A stretch of DNA of 59,862 nucleotides from positions 1 through 59,862 of the forward strand of contig JAEZUC010000034.1 of assembly GCA_023443515.1 (NCBI GenBank), written 5' to 3'. The notes below the pieces were generated by a model that saw only the letters and a list, made by a program, of their open reading frames with translations, was not told the DNA's origin and ran no database searches. This stretch comes from Bacillota bacterium (GTDB lineage Bacteria; Bacillota; Clostridia; Acetivibrionales; DSM-1351). Both the position numbers and the translations under genes were made by a program. Positions 1 through 8,132 of the stretch are shown piece by piece. Numbering within the stretch: position 1 is the stretch's first letter; every line of letters begins with the position of its first letter.

Positions 1-1
1 C

Positions 2-667
2 AATAAAGTTTACTCAATTAAAAATAAAGTTCCCGTAAGGGAAAATATAGTTACTACAGGATCTTATCTGGATTTTTTCTATTTAATTGTTCCTGACAAT
101 TTCGCAGGAGAGTTAAATTTACATTCCACAGGCTTCAATGCAATGTTTGAAGGTAATGACCCTAAGCAAACAGAAGAAAAATTCTCCAAATTCTTAGATG
201 ACATTTCAAAGAATGTGGAATACAGCTCAATTCAGGTGATAAGCAATACAATTGAGCTGGTAAATCTAAGAGTATATGGTTCAACAACAATGATTGTTTT
301 TCTGGGAGTATATTTAGGGATAGTGTTTCTGGTATCCAGCGCAGCGGTACTGGCATTGCAGCAATTGTCTGATATAAGCGACAGCCTAAAGCGGTATAAT
401 TCTCTTAAGAAAATAGGTGTTACTAACAAATTAATAAACAAAGCAATACTTCAACAAAATTTAATATATTTTATGATACCTTTGGCTTTAGCAATTATTC
501 ATTCAATAGTTGGGATGATTGTAATAAATAGAATCTTTAGTGCTTTTACCAGTGGTATAATAGGAAGCTCCTCGCTTATGATATCTATAGCACTTGTAAT
601 AATATATGGTGGATACTTTTATGCAACCTATGTCGGCTCTAAAAATATAGTTAGAAACAGTAATTAA
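2..667 (+). CDS. FtsX-like ABC transporter permease, C-terminal part
   Basis: The reading frame is open from the first bases of the window, so this is the 3' end of a longer gene whose start lies outside. The visible 221 residues end in three strongly hydrophobic segments separated by a cytoplasmic-looking stretch that reads SLKRYNSLKKIGVTNK. This topology and the 'KRYxxLKKIGV' element are typical of the last transmembrane block of FtsX/BceB-type permeases (MacB_PCD/FtsX family), which work with an ATPase in lipid-protein extrusion or peptide-antibiotic resistance and sensing. The partner ATPase is not in the window, so substrate cannot be judged. Family assignment is reasonably sure, function is not. 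Confidence 0.7.
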   Translation, partial: NKVYSIKNKVPVRENIVTTGSYLDFFYLIVPDNFAGELNLHSTGFNAMFEGNDPKQTEEKFSKFLDDISKNVEYSSIQVISNTIELVNLRVYGSTTMIVFLGVYLGIVFLVSSAAVLALQQLSDISDSLKRYNSLKKIGVTNKLINKAILQQNLIYFMIPLALAIIHSIVGMIVINRIFSAFTSGIIGSSSLMISIALVIIYGGYFYATYVGSKNIVRNSN

Positions 668-669
668 AA

Positions 670-693
670 TAGGAGCAGACAATTCTGCTCCTA
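670..693. terminator. Bidirectional hairpin terminator between permease and esterase
   Basis: A perfect 10-bp stem (TAGGAGCAGA / TCTGCTCCTA) with a 4-nt loop lies directly after the permease stop and before the stop of the convergent esterase gene. The U-tract is short (ACTTTA), so strength is uncertain. Confidence 0.65.
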
Positions 694-738
694 CTTTAGG
701 GTGAACCTATTTGATTTGGAAAATCCCAATACTATGTT

Positions 739-1911
739 TTAGAATGATGATATGATACCAAGCAGATACTTTTTCATCACTGCAAAGTCAAGGGCGTTAA
801 CTTCTCCGTTTTTGTCCACATCAGCATTTTTAAGAGCATCTCCCGTAAGGGGTGTTAAATTGAGTATATGCATTTTTAAGAGAGCATAATCTGTTGCGTC
901 AACTGAACCATCGTTATTCAGGTCACCCAAGGTTTGAACTGGTTCTACAACATCCTGAAACAAATCCGGTAATATGTTATAAATGTACTGATTAATATAA
1001 CCCCACCAATGTGTACCACCATTAGCCACCATAAAATAGAAGTTTCCGTTCTTAATATCGGATGAATATATGAATGTATGGGTGTAATTTTTCATTGCTT
1101 CTATCTGTGGTCTCATATTAGGATATGCAATATCTTCGCTGCCTGTAGCACAGAACAGTTTGTAGTCTTGAGGTGCTTGATAACCGGATTTCTTTACAAC
1201 ATCTGCCAGATACTGTGCTGTTTCCGCAGGTTTACTGCTTCCTGCTGTTGAACCTAGTGCCCAACAGTCACCGCTAAGAGGAATAAAATATTTAACATAG
1301 TCAAGGCAGTTAATAAATGTGTACCAGGTACAAACCGAACCCATTGAGAATCCGCCAAATGCCCTGTGGGCTCTGGAGGCCTTCATGTCCGCAGCGCTAT
1401 TTGATTTCAAATATGTATTATATTTGGTTTCAACTAATGGAATAACTGAAGCAGTTAATTCCTGAGGGAAACCTGCAACATCATTATTACCTTTGTAAAA
1501 TGAAGGTGTAACAACTATAACCGGGTCAATATCTCCCTTTGCAATCATATTGTCAATTATTACTTTTAATTCCTTGTTCTGGCCCGGTCCGCCGAATAAT
1601 AAATTCTCATCTTCGCCACCACCGTGCATCAGATATACAACGTTATACTTTTTAGAAGTATCGGATTGGTTATACCCATTTGGAAGATAGACGTTAAAAT
1701 ACTTAGTATCGTTACCCCATTTGTAACTTAACTTTTCAATAGAACCTTGCTTTGAACTAGTCGTTTTGTACTCATTTGGAAGCGGTTTAAAAACTTTCTC
1801 ACTAGCATCAACGGCAGATACTGATATATTAGTAGTAGCCACCATGCCAAGAGTCAAGATACCCGACAGAACAAAACACAAGCTTTTTTTAAAACCTTTT
1901 TTGAAAAACAT
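739..1911 (-). CDS. Secreted CE1-family esterase with C-terminal type I dockerin
   Basis: This 390-residue protein has a signal peptide (about 1-33, ending SVSA), an alpha/beta-hydrolase domain of the esterase D / XynZ feruloyl esterase type (about 50-320) and a type I dockerin (about 329-386). The nucleophile elbow GFSMG gives Ser189; candidate partners are Asp260 in GSED and His301 in GTHWW, the usual CE1 order. The dockerin has two duplicated calcium-binding segments (DLNNDGSVD and DVDKNGEVN), so the enzyme should bind a scaffoldin cohesin and act in the cellulosome, removing ferulate or acetyl groups from xylan. A GGAGG ribosome-binding site precedes the ATG. The exact ester substrate cannot be told from sequence. 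It is monocistronic, facing the permease. Confidence 0.9.
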   Translation of the reverse strand: MFFKKGFKKSLCFVLSGILTLGMVATTNISVSAVDASEKVFKPLPNEYKTTSSKQGSIEKLSYKWGNDTKYFNVYLPNGYNQSDTSKKYNVVYLMHGGGEDENLLFGGPGQNKELKVIIDNMIAKGDIDPVIVVTPSFYKGNNDVAGFPQELTASVIPLVETKYNTYLKSNSAADMKASRAHRAFGGFSMGSVCTWYTFINCLDYVKYFIPLSGDCWALGSTAGSSKPAETAQYLADVVKKSGYQAPQDYKLFCATGSEDIAYPNMRPQIEAMKNYTHTFIYSSDIKNGNFYFMVANGGTHWWGYINQYIYNILPDLFQDVVEPVQTLGDLNNDGSVDATDYALLKMHILNLTPLTGDALKNADVDKNGEVNALDFAVMKKYLLGIISSF

Positions 1912-2317
1912 GATACATCCTCCTTTAAAATTTGAATAAAAAATGAGAAATCCAACTACTTATTACCAAGGCACGTATAAATATATTATTTGTGCCCTTC
2001 TTTTGTAGATGCAACATTTACGGGAATAATAGAAATTTTAATATATAGAGTAGCGTTTATAATTATTATATAATATTTTGTAAAAATACACACCAACAAT
2101 TTACATTATATCAATCTATAGGAAATGGGGGAGCTTGAAGTGGAAAGGCTATAAACAATGTAACAGGTCATTATCAGGTAGAAGATAATTATTTTGATTT
2201 ATGGGTTGAAGCCGTTACCATATCCACTTATATCCATTGTTATCTTTGGCTGATACCGTTTGCTTCAGCCAAAGTTACTCACATTAGGATTAGGGAGAGT
2301 TTAATTAAGTACTTTTC
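1912..2317. other. Intergenic region without a recognisable gene
   Basis: About 400 bases between the esterase start and the metF stop. The first part is AT-rich and should hold the esterase promoter (minus strand). Around 2139-2225 one plus-strand frame reads as plausible protein but has no start or ribosome-binding site and may be a gene remnant. A hairpin at 2244-2274 is listed separately. Confidence 0.5.
2244..2274. terminator. Hairpin downstream of metF, possible terminator
   Basis: A perfect 10-bp stem (CTTTGGCTGA / TCAGCCAAAG) with an 11-nt loop lies just beyond the metF stop. No clear U-tract follows on either strand, so it may be a terminator or only an mRNA 3'-end stabilising hairpin. 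Confidence 0.4.
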
Positions 2318-3178
2318 TTATATAATATTCTTGATACCTTCACAGATCCTCTTCGCAACTATAGGGTTATTCATAGTATACAGATGTATTCCCTCCACAT
2401 CATTTACCAACAGATCAATAACCTGACTGAGAGCATATGACATTCCTGCATCAAAAAGTGCTGTCGGTTTATTCTCATATCTGTTTATTATTTTTCTGAA
2501 TCTGTTTGGCAGTGATGCTCCGCATAAGGTTACTATTCTTTCTATTTGAGCTTTATTGATAACAGGCATTATTCCGGCTGTTACAGGTACATTTATTCCT
2601 GCTATCTTGCAGTTTTCTATAAATGAATAGAAAAACTCATTTTCAAAGAATAATTGTGTGATAAGGAAATGAGAGCCTGCATCAACTTTTTGTTTTAAAT
2701 GGCTTATTTCTGAGATTCTGTCTTTTGATTCCGGGTGGCATTCAGGGTAACAAGCACCTGCGATACAGAAATTAGCCGCCTTGTTCAAATATCCGGTTAA
2801 TTCGGAAGCGTAATGAAAATCACTCTTTTCTAAGACATTGGGATTTTTATCCCCCCTAAGTGCCAGAATATTTTCGATGCTATTTTCACTAAGTATAGAT
2901 ATAAAGCTGTCAATATCTTGTTTTGTATAGCTCGAACATGTTAGATGAACCAAGGTCTCTATACCATACTGATGCTTGATTTTCTTGGCTATTTCAATTG
3001 TTTTGTTATTATTAGTGCTTCCTCCTGCACCAAAGGTAACGCTTATAAAGTCGGGGTTAAGTTCACTCAAAATAGAAAGGGTCTCATCTATATCTTTTAG
3101 TTCAGAATCCCTTTTAGGAGGGAATATTTCAAATGACAACACAGGCCTTTTCTTTGCAAAAATTTCTTGTATTCTCAT
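2318..3178 (-). CDS. metF: 5,10-methylenetetrahydrofolate reductase
   Basis: A 286-residue TIM-barrel flavoprotein of the MTHFR family, full length for bacterial MetF. It begins with the family's N-terminal pattern ending LSFEIFPPK (catalytic Glu in FEIFPPK), followed by FISVTFGAGGS, LVHLTC and LALRGD motifs that form the folate and FAD site. It reduces methylene-THF to methyl-THF for methionine synthesis, and in acetogens for the methyl branch of the Wood-Ljungdahl pathway. It is monocistronic here; the CO dehydrogenase gene lies 33 kb away, so no link is shown by position. An AGGAG ribosome-binding site precedes the ATG. No S-box riboswitch is visible upstream. Confidence 0.93.
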   Translation of the reverse strand: MRIQEIFAKKRPVLSFEIFPPKRDSELKDIDETLSILSELNPDFISVTFGAGGSTNNNKTIEIAKKIKHQYGIETLVHLTCSSYTKQDIDSFISILSENSIENILALRGDKNPNVLEKSDFHYASELTGYLNKAANFCIAGACYPECHPESKDRISEISHLKQKVDAGSHFLITQLFFENEFFYSFIENCKIAGINVPVTAGIMPVINKAQIERIVTLCGASLPNRFRKIINRYENKPTALFDAGMSYALSQVIDLLVNDVEGIHLYTMNNPIVAKRICEGIKNII

Positions 3179-3302
3179 AAATTAATCTCCTATCTGTACA
3201 TATAAATCTGAAAGGTGCTTTGTTCTGCTTAATTCATAAAGTTACGAACGGTATATAATTTAATTATACCATAAATATACAATAGATGACCCATATGTAT
3301 AT

Positions 3303-3342
3303 AGTAGCCGGCTAAATTGATTAATCAATTTAGCAAGCTACT
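3303..3342. terminator. Interrupted long hairpin, probable terminator of the cytochrome operon
   Basis: AGTAGC and GCTACT form an outer stem, CTAAATTGA and TCAATTTAG a perfect inner 9-bp stem around TTAA, separated by a 3x3 internal loop. It lies between the stop of the dockerin cytochrome gene and the metF start. TTTTG follows on the plus strand; on the minus strand the tail is less U-rich. Confidence 0.55.
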
Positions 3343-3360
3343 TTTGATTGAGACAATATA

Positions 3361-5973
3361 TTAAAAATCAGTTTTAATTCCAAGAACTACTTGTTTCAAA
3401 ATAGCAAAATCAATTGCATTGATTTCTCCATTATCATCAACATCACCTGCTTTGAGCTGTTCGTCCGGCAAATTAAGTTCTCCCATCAAGTACTTTTTCA
3501 TGTAGGCCAAATCAATTGCATTAACTTCGCCATCCCCGTTTACATCACCTTTTTGTAATGTTTGAGCAGGATTACCATCTATCTGAAGCATGTATGCTTC
3601 CAGTTGGGTGATTTGCTCATCAGTAAGATGTGAGGTTTTACCATGGGTGTCATTTGCATTCTTCGTTGTCAGTACATCACGAAGTGTTGCAGCAGAACCA
3701 TCATGCAGATATGGAGCAGTCCTCCACAATTCTTTAAGTGTTGGGGTATAATACAATCCATCAGGATCAAGAATGTCTTTTGTACCTACATCATGAGCTT
3801 TCAAATCAGTGTACAGTGACCCTGAATGACAATATGAACATTTTGCTTCCGAGCTTTCAAAAATTGCTTTCCCGGCAACAGCATCTGCTGTCATGATACC
3901 TTCTTTATTTGAGTATGGATCAGGTTCCTCAGACAGACTCTTGATATAAGCAGCTACATCATCAAGCTCTTGTTGGGTTGGCTCTTTAAATTTTATGTAT
4001 TTGAAACCGGCTTTAATACCAACATGAGCATCATCCCTCACTCCACGCCACATAGCAGGAGGGGTGTCAAAAACATACAACATTGATTTAGTATTTTTAG
4101 TATTGCCTATACCGTCATTGGGCATATCCCAATTAAGTCCGTCGGCTCTGCCGTCAGGATGGCAGGAAGCACAACTGAGCCATTTTTGTGTGGTAGTTGA
4201 TCCATCGTAAAATATACGCTCACCACTTCTGACCTGGCTTTCCTGAGGTTGGATACCGAGTTTTGCTGTGCCTTTCAGTATGCTTCCAAATGTATCTATA
4301 AAATACACTTCTCCTGCAAAATATGCACCTACGGCCACAGTTTTACCATCAGGTGATAAGGATATACCCCTTGGTCCCTGACCGGGCAATTCTATCTCTT
4401 TTAGCAGACCTGCTCCCCATAATGCTCCAAGATCGTATTTTAGGTCACTTCTTTTTGAGGGATCGGCTTTTATTTGTAGCCATATATCTGAATATGGTTT
4501 ATCAAAACCCGCTTTTGAACGATTAAGTAAGGAATAATTGCCGGAATTTGTGGTTCCAGCCACTGATATCTTCCATTGCTGGCTCAAACTTGTGCTACTA
4601 CTGTTTGTTACTATACCGGCATTGTTATTAGAAGAAGCACCACTCACATCCATATATTTCTGGCTGGATTTAACTTGAAGTTTGCTGTAACCGTCTCCGG
4701 TATTAATTATTTTCCATTTTTGATTATTGGAAGAAGTAACATCCCATTCAACCACAGCTGAATTATCTGTGGTAGCACCTGCATTGTCCAGTGCTTTGTT
4801 TGTTCCTCTGTTGATAATGGTATAATATCCATCAGCATCAACGACAAACTTATATTGCTGATTATTGTTGCCAACGTCATCCCATTGTACCAGCTGAGTG
4901 TTGTTTGCAGAATTACCGTTTGGTACATCAACTGCTTTTCCACTCTGCCTGTTTACTATCTTGTAATATGTATTAGGATTGATTTGCGAGCTGTCACCAC
5001 CGTTTAAATTTCCTTCTAAAAGCTGATGAAGACCATTTAAATCAACTTTCAGCACCTGATGAGTTCCTGACACACTGACCCACATGGTCTTACTGTCTGC
5101 TGATATTGCCAGTCCCCAAGGGTCAGCTGCTCCTTCCATCATTCTGTCCAATAAAAATGTGGTATATATTTTTTTATTTGCTATATCAATTATAGTAACT
5201 GCATTTGTCATTACCCATCCTCTTGTTATTTGGGTAGTAGGAAGTGATGTTTTTCCAAAGGTATGAAGAACATATGCCCACTTACCGTCAGGCGAGCATT
5301 TTATTCCCCTGACATTTGATGAACCCTGTGGAAGTACTAAATTTGCAACTTCACTATAGGTATTCATGTCAATAAAGGTAACTGATGCAGCATACTTTGC
5401 TTCAAAGGCATTTCCTGATGGTAATGCATGTCCCACTATTGCATATTTACCATCAACAGTACCATCCATTAAGTAGGGATAATCTTTTACGGTAATGTCT
5501 TTATCAACATTACCGGAGGATAAATCAACAACCGATACTTTATTTAGACCATAATCAGATACAACAAGTTTGTTTTCTACTATTTTTATTCCAAGGGGCT
5601 TAGACCCTGTAGAAAACCTTCTTGTTACCTCTCCTGAAGCCGGATTTACTTCGGCAACAGTTCCTGCTCCGTACTCACAAACATATATATTTTCATTTCC
5701 ATTCCATGCAAGAGCTTTAGGTTGTCCATCCAATTGTATAATCTTTTGAATTTCACCATCTGAGGCCTTCAATATTTCCATTTGTGCTTTTGTTGAATCT
5801 GATACCGCAATCATGCTACCGTCAGGAGAATAAGCAGTATCAAAAGGTGAGAAATATGAATTATCAGCCGAATAACCAATATTACTTTCAGGAAACAGGA
5901 AACTCACTATAGTTATAATTATTGCTATGCAAAGAATCATTGGAATTAATTTTTTATTTGTATACCGATTCAT
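3361..5973 (-). CDS. Secreted beta-propeller / ricin-lectin / di-heme cytochrome c with dockerin
   Basis: An 870-residue exported protein with an unusual domain order. Residues about 9-30 are a signal peptide or signal anchor. Residues about 40-315 and 520-570 carry YVTN/YncE-type propeller repeats (SPDGSMIAVSD, SPDGKTVAVGA). Residues about 335-470 form a ricin-type beta-trefoil insert with NQQYKF, NQKWKI and SQQWKI repeats, a probable sugar-binding domain. Residues about 580-800 are a di-heme cytochrome c peroxidase/MauG-like region with two heme c motifs, CASCH (601-605) and CSYCH (712-716), and the family signature TPTLKELWRTAPYLHDGS. Residues about 808-866 are a type I dockerin with two calcium motifs. 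Last gene of a three-gene operon, 42 nt after the HzsA-like gene, with GGGAG before the ATG. Tethering a heme enzyme to the cellulosome is the direct inference; its reaction is unknown. Confidence 0.88.
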   Translation of the reverse strand: MNRYTNKKLIPMILCIAIIITIVSFLFPESNIGYSADNSYFSPFDTAYSPDGSMIAVSDSTKAQMEILKASDGEIQKIIQLDGQPKALAWNGNENIYVCEYGAGTVAEVNPASGEVTRRFSTGSKPLGIKIVENKLVVSDYGLNKVSVVDLSSGNVDKDITVKDYPYLMDGTVDGKYAIVGHALPSGNAFEAKYAASVTFIDMNTYSEVANLVLPQGSSNVRGIKCSPDGKWAYVLHTFGKTSLPTTQITRGWVMTNAVTIIDIANKKIYTTFLLDRMMEGAADPWGLAISADSKTMWVSVSGTHQVLKVDLNGLHQLLEGNLNGGDSSQINPNTYYKIVNRQSGKAVDVPNGNSANNTQLVQWDDVGNNNQQYKFVVDADGYYTIINRGTNKALDNAGATTDNSAVVEWDVTSSNNQKWKIINTGDGYSKLQVKSSQKYMDVSGASSNNNAGIVTNSSSTSLSQQWKISVAGTTNSGNYSLLNRSKAGFDKPYSDIWLQIKADPSKRSDLKYDLGALWGAGLLKEIELPGQGPRGISLSPDGKTVAVGAYFAGEVYFIDTFGSILKGTAKLGIQPQESQVRSGERIFYDGSTTTQKWLSCASCHPDGRADGLNWDMPNDGIGNTKNTKSMLYVFDTPPAMWRGVRDDAHVGIKAGFKYIKFKEPTQQELDDVAAYIKSLSEEPDPYSNKEGIMTADAVAGKAIFESSEAKCSYCHSGSLYTDLKAHDVGTKDILDPDGLYYTPTLKELWRTAPYLHDGSAATLRDVLTTKNANDTHGKTSHLTDEQITQLEAYMLQIDGNPAQTLQKGDVNGDGEVNAIDLAYMKKYLMGELNLPDEQLKAGDVDDNGEINAIDFAILKQVVLGIKTDF

Positions 5974-6015
5974 TTTTTAACACTCCCATCCATTATTATT
6001 TTTAGCCAATGAATC

Positions 6016-8130
6016 TTAATTCAGAGAAGGTTCAACCTGCTCTCCTCTTAACTGTGCATCAATATTCTTATAGTCTCCGAAGAAGGGTGCAATACCTGAA
6101 TCCATCCAGACTATAAATGAGTGAAGCTCACTATCAGTAAGGTTTCCATGTCCGCCCTTCAGCTTTTGATAAAGTTTGGATGCTTTAGCTCCAAATTTTC
6201 CCGGTTCTGTTCGCGGATAAACTTTATCCCAATTTGCCCCCGGATAAGTTGCATTAAATAGTGAAACGTAGGACTGTAAATTTTTATAAGAACTAAACCA
6301 TTTGGTTTGGGGGTCTGTATTTCCTTTTCTAAGGTCAGGCACCTGAGAACCATTATGGCATGAGATACATTTTTTATCCAATATAGGTTGGATAAGCCTT
6401 GGGAAGCTTACAGGCCTTGATCCCTGTGATGAATCAGCTGTAATTGTTGATGGTGCCCTTCTTAGTGCAAGTGGTACACTTTCAGGATTTGGTGCTGCCT
6501 GACGGGCGGGTTCATGGCATCCCTGACATAACAGCCTGTTTTGTCCGGGAATAAGGAAGGTATCCGATCTCATAGTCTGAACTGCAGTACCATCTTGGTC
6601 AACAACTTGGAAGAAAACAACTTTTCCGGGTGGCAAATAGAACGATGCACTACCATCTGCTTCAACCGGCACGGTACCCAAGAGTCCTCGGGTATTCCTT
6701 CCTGCCCATATACTTTCAGTTCCTTCATAGCTTACTATAGGGTCTGTTGCCAGTGGTGTAGTCTTTGGGTAGACCTGCCAAATTCTCAGTTCTTTAATCT
6801 TTGTTCCTGCAGGGAAAGGTAGGAGTGAGTCGTAAACGTTCATTACTGATACAACTCCGTCTTGAGCCTGTCCTGTCGGTATAGCCGAGCTCGGAATACT
6901 ATTTGGCACAGTACGTGGACGTAGTGGTATTGGACTGTAGCAGGAAAAATTAGGATCGCTATATAGCATTGACTTGTTTCCCTTTGCATCTATTGCGTAT
7001 ATGCCGTAACGCTTATTTGCACCATTAGTATTTGCATTTGGATCATATACACACAAGAAATAGTCTTCACTTAAAGGATAGGGAGTTCCATATTTTTGAT
7101 CTGTTGTTGTTCCTGTTTCAGATTCAGGATACTTTGCATCGGGTGTAATCTTTGTAATAGTGGAAAGATTATCATCGTCCTCAACATCCGGATCAATAAC
7201 AATCAGAGGTCCATAATTCTGAGCATGATGTGGGGCAGCCGTTGCAACATATTTATTTGAATTAGGTATTGCCCGCAATGAATTTTGCATCAGAGGAACA
7301 TTGGTCCACCAATCCTTGCCTGAGTTAGGATAATTCAAGGTAAGCGCTCTTGCATCAAGCCCGTCTGGTGTAGTTATCCATGCAGAATGTGCATGATTAG
7401 CACCTCTGTCCATGTAGTCCCAACGAGTGTATGCAATCATACCGTTGTTATCAACACATGGACTCCATTCATTAGTTTCATGGTAACTTATACATCTTAT
7501 ATCACTTCCGTCAGCATTCATTGTATGCAGATTGAAGCAAGGAACTGTACGCTGATGACAACGTCCATATCCTCCTCTTCTTTCAGAAATGAAAACAATT
7601 CTTCCATCCGGAAGCCACCTGGGATCAAAATCATTTACGATGCCATCAGTCAGCTGTGTAAGATTTGTCCCATCCACATTCACCTTGAAAATATGGTAGG
7701 TAGTGTTTTCATTCCAAACGCCATATGAATTTTGAGCATCTGTGTAGGCGAATACAATTTGTTTCGCATCGTAACTCAGATCAAAGGAGTAGAAGGCTCC
7801 GCCTGTAAGTTTCTTCCCTGCGTAACGTCCGTTTTTGCAGATAGAATTCTGCAAAACATCGGTTACAGTCGGATTGCCTGAAAAAGCATTATTCAGAATA
7901 TACAATCCACCGCCTTTTACAGCTGTAAATCCGAAGTTCCCATCAATCATATGGTTCTCAACACCTGAATATGGCTGATGTTTAGTAAAAACAATTTTGT
8001 CAAAGTTAAACTCTGACTTTGTAAGATCAACACTTCCCGACAGTACAACAGAAATCTGAGTAACCATTAAAATTGCGATTATTAACATAACCACAATAAT
8101 CTTGTGAGATAGTTTTGATACCTTAGTCAT
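6016..8130 (-). CDS. Secreted HzsA-like propeller cytochrome c with two heme motifs
   Basis: A 704-residue exported protein (numbered from the ATG behind AGGAGG; a TTG lies two codons upstream). An N-terminal hydrophobic segment (about 11-31) is a signal peptide or anchor. A TolB/WD-like propeller follows (PRWLPDGRIVFISERRGG; ANHAHSAW), resembling proteins annotated as hydrazine synthase alpha-subunit related. The C-terminal third has two heme c sites, CQGCH (535-539) and CISCH (588-592), the first in the context PGQNRLLCQGCHEP. No LPxTG, SLH or dockerin is seen, so it may be released or anchored by its N-terminus. The gene starts 2 nt after the ccmF-like stop, with its ribosome-binding site inside ccmF, so the two are translationally coupled. 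Hydrazine synthesis itself is not implied; the partner subunits are absent. Confidence 0.85.
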   Translation of the reverse strand: MTKVSKLSHKIIVVMLIIAILMVTQISVVLSGSVDLTKSEFNFDKIVFTKHQPYSGVENHMIDGNFGFTAVKGGGLYILNNAFSGNPTVTDVLQNSICKNGRYAGKKLTGGAFYSFDLSYDAKQIVFAYTDAQNSYGVWNENTTYHIFKVNVDGTNLTQLTDGIVNDFDPRWLPDGRIVFISERRGGYGRCHQRTVPCFNLHTMNADGSDIRCISYHETNEWSPCVDNNGMIAYTRWDYMDRGANHAHSAWITTPDGLDARALTLNYPNSGKDWWTNVPLMQNSLRAIPNSNKYVATAAPHHAQNYGPLIVIDPDVEDDDNLSTITKITPDAKYPESETGTTTDQKYGTPYPLSEDYFLCVYDPNANTNGANKRYGIYAIDAKGNKSMLYSDPNFSCYSPIPLRPRTVPNSIPSSAIPTGQAQDGVVSVMNVYDSLLPFPAGTKIKELRIWQVYPKTTPLATDPIVSYEGTESIWAGRNTRGLLGTVPVEADGSASFYLPPGKVVFFQVVDQDGTAVQTMRSDTFLIPGQNRLLCQGCHEPARQAAPNPESVPLALRRAPSTITADSSQGSRPVSFPRLIQPILDKKCISCHNGSQVPDLRKGNTDPQTKWFSSYKNLQSYVSLFNATYPGANWDKVYPRTEPGKFGAKASKLYQKLKGGHGNLTDSELHSFIVWMDSGIAPFFGDYKNIDAQLRGEQVEPSLN

Positions 8131-8132
8131 TT

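Noticed and set aside
3179..3302. Possible SAM riboswitch upstream of metF.
   Set aside because: No S-box helices or terminator could be found; only plain AT-rich sequence.
6016..8130. Hydrazine synthase.
   Set aside because: Only the alpha-like propeller/heme architecture is shared; beta and gamma subunits are absent and the host is not an anammox organism.
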